NCBI RefSeq assembly: GCF_037975245.1
Contig: NC_092581.1
Coordinates: 3,360,001 to 3,424,000, forward strand
Direction of reading: 5' to 3'
Length of the DNA: 64,000 nt
Source: Apostichopus japonicus
Lineage: Eukaryota > Echinodermata > Holothuroidea > Aspidochirotida > Stichopodidae
A program made the position numbers and the translations under genes. Shown here piece after piece: positions 1 through 10,350 of this stretch. The notes beneath the pieces were generated by a model that saw nothing but the letters and a program-made list of their open reading frames with translations, was not told the origin of the DNA and made no database searches. How positions within the stretch are numbered: position 1 is the stretch's first letter; each line of letters opens with the position of its first letter.

Positions 1-411
1 TATAATGTCAAAGAATAAATAATTAGCTCATTACATTAATTGAACAGTCACTGAATCGGTCTATGATAAGCGAAAAGCCCTGTATTACACGTACATAACA
101 AAAAAACAAATGCCAACTTCCATTATAAATTTCGATATTTTTCATAAAAGTGGTGGGGTACTTCTGAATCAGTTCCATCAAACTGTCAACAGTTTTTGTT
201 CTTATGGGGTATTTGTTTAATACCGATACATATCTTAGTTTGTCTGGCTTGCGTTACGTACAGTATATAGCTATGAATATGGTTACGAAGAGATTGTTAT
301 GCGATAATTCCCTCTGAATATTTAATGGCGCTATGAGAAACACTGCAGTTCTAATAACAACACTGACAATATCGGTTTCCGCAAACAAAAAACCTTTAAA
401 GAAAAATCGAA
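1..411. other. AT-rich sequence upstream of the coiled-coil gene
   Basis: AT-rich sequence with stops in all frames and no coding pattern that I can see. It may hold the promoter and 5' UTR of the gene that follows, or an intron if that gene has further exons to the left of the window. No clear TATA box or initiator stands out. Confidence 0.4.
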
Positions 412-550
412 ATGGAGAATAAGTTGGACTTAAAATACCAAAGGCGACACTTCTTCCTGATCTGCGGAGGCGTTTGTTTACAAAATATTGGAATTAGTAT
501 TCAAGACATTGTTCGGATTACGTGGAGGTTAATATCCTGCAGCGAAAACA
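412..550 (+). CDS. Unrecognised coiled-coil protein gene, candidate first coding exon
   Basis: ATG at 412 has G at -3 and G at +4, a good translation-start context. The exon would end at AACA|GTATGT, a strong donor. It holds 46 codons plus one base, and joining to the acceptor at 938 restores frame (A+TT, Ile) into the well supported second exon. The start is basic and then hydrophobic (MENKLDLKYQRRHFFLICGG). An alternative donor at 528 (GGAG|GTTAAT) would break frame with the next exon. The link is inferred from phase only; an earlier exon outside the window cannot be excluded. Confidence 0.42.
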
Positions 551-937
551 GTATGTTACATTTAGTGCGCAAGCGTGTTCTTATATTTTGTAGACTAATT
601 CTCAGACCGAGCTAACTCCAGAAATACTGCAATATTCCTGCTAAGACTTCAGTGTTTTGAATAAATAAATTACCTCTCGTGTTCAGCTTCATACCAGTTG
701 ATCACAATAACAACTCAACCCCGTTTCTAATCTGCGAAAGTATAGGTTAAATTGTTGATCAACGCTGAATGAAAACCAACAGGCAATTTTAAGATTTTTG
801 ACTTATCTTTCGTGACCCCCCAAAAAAGGTTGAAAATAAAATGTTTCATAATTATGATATTTGTATTCTTTCAATGTTATCTTCGTTTTAAATATCATTT
901 TGGTAATGTTACGTAACTTTGTTCATCACTTTAATAG

Positions 938-1083
938 TTCAGTTTGAAGGCCGCCCTCTAACACCCGCTCTGCCGTACAGTAAGGACTTTGGTACTTTTG
1001 ATCTGACCCTCTGTGAGGGGCGTGACGGAAGATGCATAGTTCTAGTTGAATACGACCAACGGATTTTCTTGAATGGAAAGCAG
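938..1083 (+). CDS. Unrecognised coiled-coil protein gene, exon 2
   Basis: An open exon with balanced codon use, ending at AAGCAG|GTAAAT. The acceptor is TTTAATAG at 937, or alternatively TTCAG at 942, which would start the exon in phase 0. It encodes a compact, globular-looking segment with alternating hydrophobic strands (for example LVEYDQRIFLNGKQ) and a glycine/aspartate turn (CEGRDGR). The exon leaves in phase 0 and joins exon 3 without a stop. I could not assign this domain to a family. Confidence 0.6.
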
Positions 1084-1728
1084 GTAAATCTATTCTTATT
1101 TTACTCTGTTAGTTAAATGTTTATATGTTCTAATTTCTTTTAATTGTAAATTACGTTTGAGTGCCTCATGTAAAATTAGCGTTTTGCATCGCTTAATGAG
1201 TTTTGCCCTTGAAAGTTGAATTAAAATAAATAGTAAACATATCGCTACCTGCAAACTGAAAAGCATGTTCAATCCTTTTCAGGTACAATAACCTCGTGAT
1301 TTTATCCTTTCTCATATTAAGCACACTTTGAAGCAATTCCGCAACCCCTTTTTTTTGGTCAAGTTTTATTGATCTCACAGTAATATTCATTTCCAATAGA
1401 TTTAAAGAAATGTGTCAGGTATTTTAGAACTATGACACATTTTTGTGAATCTTCCTTTCTCCGACCCTTTTATCTCCTTTCCCACCCCTCCTATTAGACC
1501 CCTCCCCTGGATGATTTTAACATCTTAGACCCCCCCCCCACCCACCCCACACACACACACACAACCAGCGAAAAACATTTTAATTGCGCTCATGGTACAG
1601 CATCCATAACATTTACTAACACGAATAGCATACAAGTGTTGCGGCATTTTTTCGTCTACATCGATATTTTCAGTATCACACACTATGTCTATTTTTCTAT
1701 TACTTTTCATGTTTTCAAATTATACCAG

Positions 1729-2048
1729 GTTTACATTTCGGATAATGGGGCAGTTACTGACAACAAAGGATTATCCGATAGAATCCTTTCCCAATGTTTT
1801 CAAACTGTCATGGAAGCTAAATATGACGTAAGACAAAAGGAGGATGGATATAAAGAGAAAACTAACAAGAGCAGTGTTCCCACCAAGAGGAGATCTGAAT
1901 CGTTATTGAGAGACAGCGGTATGGATCATCCAGAGGTCGAAAAAAGAGGAACTACCCCCCATCTAGCAGAAAAACCAAGTGTGAGATTCCGTTTAAACCC
2001 GGAAGTACAAGAAGGCTCTCCAGACCAGCATGCCTTGCGAAAACAGAG
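1729..2048 (+). CDS. Unrecognised coiled-coil protein gene, exon 3
   Basis: Acceptor TATACCAG| at 1728 is preceded by a pyrimidine-rich tract (TTTTTCTATTACTTTTCATG). The donor is ACAGAG|GTACTT. The phase 0 entry continues exon 2 with VYISDNGAV. The first 35 residues look folded; the remainder is charged and probably disordered (KRRSESLLRDSG, then EKPSVRFRLNPEVQEGS). The exon leaves in phase 2, and the split codon AG|T (Ser) links to exon 4. Confidence 0.7.
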
Positions 2049-2237
2049 GTACTTTAGTTAACTCCATCAATGTTATCTATGTACACACCCACCGCAGCTT
2101 CTGCTCTATTTTTTCCACTTTTGTGGAATATTTTTTTTACAAAAAAAAACTATTCAACGAAGCATTTCCAATGATTTTGTTTCTCAAAATAACGACTTTT
2201 TTTTTGTATCCGTCATTTTCTTCTAACTCTTTTACAG

Positions 2238-4185
2238 TCTAAGCCCTCGAGATCTTACTATGGAATTACACCGTCTGGAATCTTACTTTAGCGAGAACAT
2301 TGGCCAACTCTGTAGCCTGATTGTTGAGTTGTCTGATCGACAACACGGCGACACAGAGAGCGCAAAGTCAGAGGACTATGCCCTCGACCAACATGCCGAG
2401 TACCTCGTGAATATGTTGAATCGCCTCTCGGATCAGTTCTGTTCGATGGTCGGTCTCAGCTCGACCCTACGGGAGGACGCCCCGGAAGAAGTCTCTGGAT
2501 GCGGCGCTCTCGGAGGTAACGATGATGCAAAGGTTGAGATTGGTAATGGAGAAGAGAGTTCCTCTGAAGAAGGGCTCGTCTTATCGGTATGGTCCAGAGA
2601 AGAAGCAGACGATAGGTTGAAGAATGAGAGTAATCATCGACCGAAGAAGGATAAAATGACGTCAGAAACCAGAAGTGACATCATTGAGAGCCTGCGTCTC
2701 GAAAATCGAGAGCTGAGAGAGGAGGTCGAGGCACTTGATGGGGACATGGCCCGAGCGCAGCAGTTGCTGGAGGATTTGGAGGGTAGATTAGCGGTGACCA
2801 CTGAAGAACGAAATGAACTACGGGAAACGCTTCAAAATATGTCGGTTCCGGGTGACGAGGGACATTCTGATGACATCGAAACACAACTACCAGATACAAA
2901 GACATTGTTGCTGAATTATTTTGAAGATGATTGTAGTCATGACACAGCATTTTACGCGGGCAGTGATGATGATGATGGTGGTGACGAAGCAGGGAAAGAC
3001 GAAACATTTGTTGGTTCTGTTTCCAAGAAAGCGATGGTCGGCGGGAGTGGAAAGTCCTTAAAATATGAAATAAGGAGACTGAGGGAGGTTTACGATGATG
3101 TTGGTAACTCGTTAGAAATTCTTAACGAGGAGAACATTCTCTTACGAGCTAACACTGTTTCTTTAAGGAAGGAGAAAGAGTTCGTACAAGGTCGGCTGGA
3201 CCACGAAAAGAGGCGGAACGTGGATTTGAGCAGAGATGTGGAAAGGTTGGATGGTCTAAATGCAGAATTGGGAGAGAGATTAGCGAATCTGGAGAGAGAG
3301 AACGGCGTCATGGAAGTAGAGTTACAATCACTGAGAGAGGGTCAAACGGAAAAGGCAGCAACCGGTAGAATACTGGAAAGAAAACTAACGGAGAGCAAAG
3401 CAAATTGTCGTCTGTTCGAGGCGCAACACGCTGAACATCAGAGAGAAATCGAAGAGGTCGCTAAGAAACAGTTAGAGGAAACTGCGCGTGCGTCACGTAT
3501 GGCTAAGACTAGCGCAGCTTTGGAAGTGGAAGTAACGGAACTACGAAACTCTAATGGAAAGTTAACAGTTGAAAATCATCTGTTGCGCGCAGAAAATGAC
3601 GCAAACTGCGCTGCAAGAGGGAAGGCGGAAAGCTTGACACGTCAATTGGAAGAAGATTTGAAAATGACAAATGCTGAAAGAGACGGTGCTCTCGAAAACG
3701 AAAAACGTCTCTCTAAGCGGAATAGCGTCTTACAAGAGACAATTTCGACATTGGAGGACACTAACAAGGAACTATCGCAGAAAGTTGTGAAATTAGAAGC
3801 TGCAAATTCTGTTCTCGGAGAACAAAATGGTGACTTGAGAAGCAGATTAAAATCCGCCGAAAGCGGAATAATTGATTTGAAAGAAACAGCTCACGATTTG
3901 GGATTTGAAAATAAACAACTCAAGGACACCGTCGTGGGACTAAGAGAGAGAAATTCGGACATGACGGCCCGATTGGAACTTTGGAATAGGGAAAATTCGG
4001 ATGTGAACGGAAAGGTACATCGCCTCGTCCGAACGAAAACCGAACTTCACGAAATGTTACGGAAATTGAATGGATTAAATAACGACATTGAGATACGATT
4101 TGAACAAATGGATTCGGAATACGCAGATCTGGAAAGAAAGTTAAAAGGATCGGAGGATATTTTGCGAGTCAATCCAGAAAATTAA
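2238..4185 (+). CDS. Unrecognised coiled-coil protein gene, large terminal exon
   Basis: A single 1948-base exon after acceptor TTTTACAG, in frame with exon 3 and ending at TAA 4183-4185. Internal ATG 2260 is not needed as a start, because the upstream frame is supplied by splicing. With the exons above the protein is about 850 residues. Order: an N-terminal segment possibly helical (MELHRLESYFSENIGQLCS), an acidic linker, a first coiled coil (LRLENRELREEVEALDGDM, about residues 345-390), an acidic Asp/Gly/Ser stretch (GSDDDDGGDE), then an almost unbroken coiled coil to the C-terminus (about residues 475-845) rich in Glu, Lys, Leu, Arg and Asn with repeated L-x-x-E-N heptads. No membrane segment or catalytic motif is visible. 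A structural or scaffold role (cytoskeletal, centrosomal or meiotic) is plausible from architecture alone, but I do not recognise the gene. Confidence 0.88.
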
Positions 4186-6397
4186 AATATTTGCCTCAAC
4201 TTTTCTCCATATGTCAACCATGGAAAGTTTGCTCCATAAAGGTTCTCAAGTATGTACCGCGTGTGAGAATTTATGATTTAACGAATTGTTGGAACTGTTT
4301 GGGTCAATTCTTGATAATTATTGGTAAGAAACTTGGTTTACAAACTCTTCTTGAAAAGGTAACTGATTACTTAAGACTCAAGTTGCAGGCGTTTTCAAAT
4401 ACATTTTTTTGCAAGTTTGTCTATCCAAGAATGTCAAAATGTTTCTTCATGTTTTTGAATTTCATGAAGCATTACCACCGACAATTTATTCTCTAATTTT
4501 AAAAATATATATTCAATGTCTCGGAATAACTTGGAAGGGGGAGGGGTCAGAATACCCGGCAACTTCCTTTGAGAAAAGTCTGAAGCAATTGCAGCAAATA
4601 ATGTTGACCTCTAATGACGAAAACGTGTTAACTCGGTACCGTAAACATAGTGCGTTAAGAAACTCTTATATTAAATTCAAAGATGTTGTTCGATGACAAA
4701 TCGATACTGTTCGATACTATACCTGCCCTAGTTATAACCTACAACTCCTAGTTATAAATCTCCTCCCATGCACCCACCCCCACCAACCCTGCCTATTCAT
4801 AATCTGCAGTTTTCTATCTTTTTCTTCCCAAATGTGTATTTATTAGAGAACCCCAATGCAATCAGGCAACGTAGATTTGTCATATTTGAGGCCGCACTAA
4901 ATAAACATAAAAACAAATTTCTTTGAACTGTTTACACAGAGAGGCCGCCAAAATGTCATAAATGTTACGTTAATTTCACCAGTGTGTAATCAATACATAA
5001 TGATTAGCAGTAAATTGTTGTTGTTGTTATTCTTCTTATTGTTTCATAACGACTGCTTTCAATGTATTGAATTCTGTTCGTCCCTGTTGTTGTAAGTGAG
5101 TTTTTCTTTTCGCCACAACAATTAGAACGTTCTGGTGTACCGCCATCATTTTACAGCAGCCTTTTTTTTTCATGAAGAAATGTCATGAAAAGTCAAGTTC
5201 CTTCTTTACAATAGCGTAACATAATAAAGATTGAACATGCGGTGTCCTTCAGGTGTACATATAAGGACCTCTGCTGTTCCTAATTTATATGAACGACATT
5301 GTTAATGGTTCTACAAAGCATTTGTTCTGCAGGATACAAGCATTTTATAACATTCCATACTTACATTCACAATGAAATGAAAATGATTTTCAATTGGTTT
5401 AAAGAGGTTTTCTTTATTACGTACGGTACCGTATATCACTAAAAAGTAATCTTATGGTATTTCACCCAACGTTGGTTACATTAAAATACGGTGGGTTGAC
5501 AAAATGAAGTGTTTTTATTGGGGGGGGGGGTGGGCATTTTTCTGGATGCGAACCTCGAGTCCTGGGACAAACAACCGACATATGCACGGGAGGATTGTTT
5601 TGTTCTTGTACAGATGAGGGGGGGGCAGTAGTATATATGGTGGGAGGGTCACCGCCCACCCCCACCCACTGGGCCCGGCTTGGCTACGTGCCTGATGAGA
5701 GTATGAATATGCCCATGCTTCTGACGTCACCAACTGTTTGCATAAGAAGTCTGAAGCCACCGGCTCTCCAAGCAATAGGCCTATCTTCTTAAAAAGGACA
5801 CGTGCTTCATGAGTAATAATAATGACGACAGACACACGGTGGTAAATCAGCATATTATAAACTATATAGAGAAAGTTGCGGAATCCTATAAAAAAGACAT
5901 TTACTATGGCTTTCCTCACATAGAAATGTTATCAGACCAAGTTTGACATAGTAAAAAAAATGTGTATGGGAGGAAGATATATCAACCCCTTTTCTTACGC
6001 TCCATTTATTCCAAATAATATACAGCCTGCATGCTTGCTTTGCTGTACTCTTACGTATATCCTTCACAATTTTGTTGCATCATTACTTATGTTGGTTATA
6101 TTATTAATTAGAAACGGTTTTGTGAACCCATAGGTTTGCACAGAAGTTGTCTTACTTGACCTAGTTTGGGCAGTCTGCATTCTGACATACACACAGGACA
6201 TATTCTATATAGATGTAAGGGCAGAGAGAAATTTGAAATCTTACATCGAATTGAAAATCTTACACCACTATCTCTATGACGTCATCGTGTGTACGACTAA
6301 GGTAGGGCTAGTCAGGGTTGACCCCACCGGTCCTCAGTTTTCATGTCTCTTTTCACGCCAGGGTGCGGTTGGATGTTCCAATCTCAGTTCTTTTATA
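4186..6397. other. 3' flank of the coiled-coil gene and intergenic DNA
   Basis: AT-rich 3' UTR-like sequence follows the stop codon. Further on there are G/C homopolymer runs (for example G-run 5521-5531) and a G/C-rich patch near 5580-5700. That patch contains GCCCGGCTTGGCTACGTGCC, resembling a degraded transposon end like the MITEs described elsewhere, but I could find no matching second terminus or target duplication. No coding exon is supported. Confidence 0.4.
4900..4905 (+). terminator. Candidate poly(A) signal AATAAA
   Basis: Canonical AATAAA hexamer about 715 bases after the stop of the coiled-coil gene, on its strand. Another AATAAA lies at 5223-5228. Which one is used cannot be told from sequence. 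Confidence 0.3.
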
Positions 6398-6405
6398 CAC
6401 ACAAT

Positions 6406-6667
6406 CATATATAGGCTAAGGAGGGGGGGGGGGTGGGGCTGTAACGACTTGCCGGAAAAATATAACCAACATTTTTCGCGCGCTCCGAAGAAGATTTTTT
6501 TTTAAACTATTGATTTCCTTTAGCTACATCATTACAATTATTTTCTTTCAGTAGGTGCCCGAAAAATTCTCAGCATATTGCCAGAATATTCAAAAAAATA
6601 TTTGGTTAGGGGGCCGCAGCCCACCCTCCCCCTCACCCCCCCCACCCCCTCTCATCCTACGCCTATG
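6406..6667. mobile_element. hAT-like MITE, family B copy 1 (degraded)
   Basis: A 262-bp non-coding element. Its right end reads ATCCTACGCCTATG and its left end carries the related ATAGGCTAAGGA, a decayed inverted repeat. The internal block GTGCCCGAAAAATTCTCAGC and the GC-rich block TTTCGCGCGCTCCG match family B copy 2 at 10010-10342 in the opposite orientation. Flanking 8-mers CACACAAT (6398-6405) and TACACAAT (6668-6675) agree at 7 of 8 positions, as expected of an old 8-bp target duplication. It is too short to code for transposase. Confidence 0.65.
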
Positions 6668-7083
6668 TACACAATTACCTACACACGGCTCTATGTGGTA
6701 AACAGTTTTAGTGGTCTGCTTCTTTGCTTCTTTGTTTGGTCTTACTTTCTGACAGAGGTGGTAACGTTTAGTACGTGCAGAGCTGGTCGATATGAACATA
6801 CTTTTCATCTGAATTCCGGTCCTTCTGCTAAAGTCTTTCTGGCGATGTAAAAACTCACCACCCTTAGACTCCAGTCCGAGACTAGACAAGCTTTTCATCG
6901 GGAATTCCGATCAGAAGTCACCGAGTTTCTTTCATCTATTTTCCCTCCTCTTACTCCTCCTCTTCGCCGAGTTCAGAAGCCGGAAAGCTAACCGCACTAA
7001 ACCCTGCAGACGAGGCAAACTTTACGCCGACCGATCAGACTCCAGACGCCTTCTTGAACGGCAACGCTTGAGCTCGCAGAGTG

Positions 7084-7091
7084 TATATAAG
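7084..7091 (+). promoter_or_regulatory. TATA-box-like element
   Basis: TATATAAG lies 60 bases upstream of ATG 7152, in a patch richer in CG dinucleotides than its surroundings. Spacing to the ATG would allow transcription to start near 7115. This is a motif match only. Confidence 0.3.
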
Positions 7092-7151
7092 AGTCTCGCA
7101 TTTCGTTGCACGCAATTTTTGTACACGAAATTATTGAGTAACATCGATCCG

Positions 7152-7313
7152 ATGAGAGAAAACCAAAAGGCGAAGACGAAAGAAATTGCTTCTACGCTTG
7201 AAGCAGGACATTTTCAACAGGATTTTACGCAAGTCGCCGTTATCGACGTAGGTGGATATATTTACGAAACCACCCACGCTCGATCCGTAGGCTATCGCGG
7301 CGAATCAGGCTAG
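7152..7313 (+). CDS. Short ORF, possible first exon or remnant, with a T1/BTB-like phrase
   Basis: ATG 7152 opens a 53-codon frame ending at TAG. The frame is also open upstream to at least 7068, so an internal exon is possible too. The segment VAVIDVGGYIYETT resembles the first strand of potassium-channel tetramerisation (BTB_2/KCTD) domains, where a hydrophobic-x-VGG-x-x-(Y/F)-x-T-(S/T) pattern is common; the rest of that domain is not seen. GT sites at 7248 and 7287 could act as donors, but neither is in phase with the exon at 8905. It could be chance, a gene start with exons I missed, or a relic. Confidence 0.25.
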   Translation: MRENQKAKTKEIASTLEAGHFQQDFTQVAVIDVGGYIYETTHARSVGYRGESG

Positions 7314-8904
7314 CGGTGAAATATCAATTTTAATATTGACGCAGTAAAATGAGTTATATATGTAGGTAGGCCTGTATACGTTACGAAGAGAACTGTTCAT
7401 TGGTGTAAGTAGCTATATCACACAGATCACAATATGTATGTCGAGTGTACATGGGGGGGGGGGGGGGTTGGGGGAACTTATATGGTCATGAATATACATA
7501 TCACGTCATAATCGTATCATTTACACGAAGCTATATATACAATGGGTATAGATGCTTCTCGATCCTTAATTCAATCCCAACCTTGACGTAAGCCACACGA
7601 GAATTGTATTGTTTTAAAGATGAAAATTGGAGACGCGGGCATGTACTTGCGGAAGAGGTGATCTTATCAGTGCCCCCGCTTTGTGATGTAATTCCGCAAT
7701 GGGGTGGGAGAAGGGGTGGTGGGGGTGGGAGAATTGGTGGGTGGGTGGGGTGGGGGGTAGGTTGTATGCTTGAAGGAAGATAGTGAGCCAGTATTTGTAC
7801 ACAATAGGTCTTGGAAAAACGTGACAAGTCTTAAGGACATTTCTTTCTTTCTTTCTTCTGTAAATATATGTCTTTGTGTATGTCTTTCTTGCTTTATATG
7901 TATGTCTTTATGTATGTATGTCTCTCTTTATGTATATCCTTCTGTATGTCTTTCTGGATGTGACCTTTTCAAGGAATCAACCTTTCCCCCAAACAGCGCT
8001 CTATAATTGCTCCACCGTATTGAACCCCTGACCTGTATTACCCCATGGTATCAAATTTTCTTCGTCTTCGACGAGAATTTATTTCCAAGAACGGATGTGT
8101 GTGTGCCATCACTTTCTATCTCCGCGTAACCAGCGACATGGCTCTGTGCATAATTTTTCGACAGCGCGTCGATGGATCGTCCGGGTTAGTTCTACCATTG
8201 ACTTACATGCGCAACTGATTAATAATATTTTGTAACTCACCGACGTGTCTAAAAGTTACAAATACCGCCCATTTATGCAACTACTCTTTAAAATGTCATG
8301 TGAAAAACAGTACGCGTATACTGCTACACACATCAGATAGGGAAGGAGCTAAGCGTTCAATATCGGAGTATCACAATGGGCGGTGCTTATTTGGCTGTAG
8401 TGTAAGGAGTTGTTCAACACCAAATAATTAAAAACATTAGGAACTTGTAAAATTTTGAAAATTTTGAACTTTGTAAGCTAATTCGTACTAAGCTCAAGAC
8501 GAATTAATTTAAGACGTTGTATTAATGATAACTGCCCACCCATTTGTTTCTTTCCAAAATTTTGAAGGTCCAGACTTTCTGACGTTGGGACATGAATTAA
8601 AAGAAAAAGCAACGACACAAGCGCTATAAACTACGGGTAAACCCTGTCTACTTTGTGGCATTGTAATATGAATGTAAGACCTTTCTCTGCTGCACTATAA
8701 AGAAATATTGGAATGTAGCGACGATGTTCACATTACCCACACTGGATGTTTACGGCATTATAATTCAATTATAATGTACGAGAATACATAAATAAATAAT
8801 AAATAAATATTGACCTATATGGTCCGCCGCATGAAGGGACTATTCGGCCAGTTCTGGTCAAATGTATAACAGTAATGGGATCTGACGTTTCCATATCCCA
8901 ACAG

Positions 8905-9058
8905 GATATTCTTCAGAGAAAACCTGCAACGAGAACAAATTACTAAACTAGATATACATCGGATAGAAAGACGACTAGATTCGACCAATGAACAACGAAA
9001 AGAGTCTAAATCAGACGACTGTAACCAAGGAGATGAATCAACTAATTACTGGAGATAA
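8905..9058 (+). CDS. Orphan terminal coding exon, charged helical C-terminus
   Basis: Acceptor TTTCCATATCCCAACAG| at 8904 is followed by 50 open codons and TAA 9056-9058. The first base finishes a codon begun in an earlier exon (phase 2 entry). The other two frames stop early. The peptide is strongly charged and amphipathic (IFFRENLQREQITKLDIHRI, then ERRLDSTNEQRKESKSDD) and ends in NYWR, which looks like the tail of a real protein rather than noise. I could not find its upstream exons with confidence; the short ORF at 7152 is a possible but phase-incompatible partner. Family unknown. Confidence 0.4.
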
Positions 9059-10001
9059 ACTGTGGAGAAAGGCTGTAATAATACGTGTTCATGATGTAAA
9101 ACGAGGCGAATGAGTAGAATTAAATGTGGTATTAGGAAGGAAGGAAATGACAAGTGAAAATGTTGCAGATGGACAGAAAGTGAGCTGAAGAGATGAGGAG
9201 GAGGACGGAAGTGGATATAGGTATGGAGAATGAGAGAGGGGGAGGGGAGGGGGGAAGGATCGAGCGGATGTTTAGCAATTCACTTCTTGGATTTCAAAAC
9301 AATTGGATTGCATGGTGCGAAGGAGTTGCTTCCACAGTCGTTCTCTGCTGAGGGCGGACTGTATCGGAGCGGTTGGCCTAGAAATTATATGACTTTTGAT
9401 AAATAACGGCCACTCATTGGACGAATGACTATTACTCTCCTTGAAGACTTACTACGAAACTTAAATCTTCTGCAAGAACGATGAGGAACGAACTACTACT
9501 TCGACAAAGACCCCCCCCCCCCCCACGAGTCCCATCGGCTCGTTTTTCTGACCTTCAACATGCTATTGTAAAAGCGTCATTTTCCTTGTCGAGTTATTCT
9601 AAGATAGGAACTTTCGATATTCAATTCCCATGCCCCTTCCCAATTTCCTACCCCCTCCCCATTCCTGACCCTATACCTGACCGCTCAAAACAGAAAAAGA
9701 ACACTCACCTTTCTTCATGCCAGAAGTTTGACAGATGACATGGTGTAGTTTTAGAATTCTAATTCAACATTGGAGGGAAATGGTGTTCTTTCAAAGAGTT
9801 TGTCGCTTTTATATTCAATGACCAATACCCAGTGTCGTACTAAGTTGGGCCGGAGGGGGTTCTCCCTGTTACCAGTCAGGGGGATGCCATGCCATAGCCC
9901 GAAACAATAAAAGGGGCGGCTCGCCTGGGTATGCCCTTAGACTCCTCCCCAGGACGGTATCGATCCCCTCCACGGGGTGACATAGGAAGGATCCGTCCCG
10001 G
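9059..10001. other. Intergenic DNA, purine-rich then GC-rich
   Basis: Begins with a G/A-rich tract (about 9130-9255) that may be the 3' UTR of the orphan exon. A C-run lies at 9511-9524. At 9830-10001 a GC-rich patch starts with CAGTGTCGTACTAAG, similar to the CAGTGGCGTA ends of MITEs here. It may be an older element into which the MITE at 10010 inserted, but no second end was found. Confidence 0.35.
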
Positions 10002-10009
10002 GTGCCAAC

Positions 10010-10342
10010 CATAGGCGTAGGAAGGGGGGGGGGTACTGGGGGATGCAGCCCCAACTAAATATTTTTGTGAAAATTCGGGCAATATGCTGAGAATTTTTCG
10101 GGCACCTACTGAAAATATATTGCAATGTGTTTTTCAATGGTAAACTTCATTATTATTGTAACGACTTCCCCAACAATTATAACGAGTATGGAGGGTAATA
10201 ACACGGCAAATGATTGTCTGAATTGATATACACATTAACTCGCTGAACGCGCGCGGAGCGCGCGAACAATTGTGGTTATATTATTCGGGCAAGTCGTTAC
10301 AATTCCCTCCCCCCCCAATCAAATTGGGTTCCTACGCCTATA
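10010..10342. mobile_element. hAT-like MITE, family B copy 2
   Basis: A 333-bp element with terminal inverted repeats CATAGGCGTAGGAA at the left and TTCCTACGCCTATA at the right (13 of 14 positions match). It is flanked by a perfect 8-bp target-site duplication GTGCCAAC (10002-10009 and 10043-50 past 10300, that is 10343-10350). Internal sequence shared with copy 1 at 6406 includes the GCGCGCGGAGCGCGCG palindrome and GAGAATTTTTCGGGCAC. No coding capacity. The 8-bp duplication and GGCG ends are typical of hAT-derived MITEs. Confidence 0.88.
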
Positions 10343-10350
10343 GTGCCAAC

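Larger units (their letters stand above)
6668..8904. other. Mostly non-coding intergenic DNA
   Basis: Contains a comparatively GC-balanced patch at about 6870-7320 with a TATA-like site and a short ORF (listed separately), G-runs at 7444-7457 and 7680-7760, and TATG/TCTT-rich simple sequence at 7840-7950. I see no other supported exon. Confidence 0.35.

Noticed and set aside
2681-3007. His-rich minus-strand ORF
   Set aside because: Antisense of the Asp/Gly codons (GATGATGAT) of the coiled-coil gene; no independent evidence.
5507-5720. GC-rich patch as another MITE
   Set aside because: Only one transposon-like end seen; no inverted partner and no target-site duplication.
6590-6898. Minus-strand 102-residue ORF and other ORFs through G/C runs
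   Set aside because: Driven by homopolymer tracts and MITE sequence; low-complexity poly-Gly/Pro with no splice support.
8062-8130. FVFDENLFPRTDVC phrase resembling channel T1 sequence
   Set aside because: Spacing does not match known T1 domains, there is no good splice site, and the frame stops soon after.
9838-10001. CAGTGTCGTACTAAG as the left end of a further hAT-like element
   Set aside because: No matching right end or 8-bp duplication could be found after allowing for the nested MITE at 10010.
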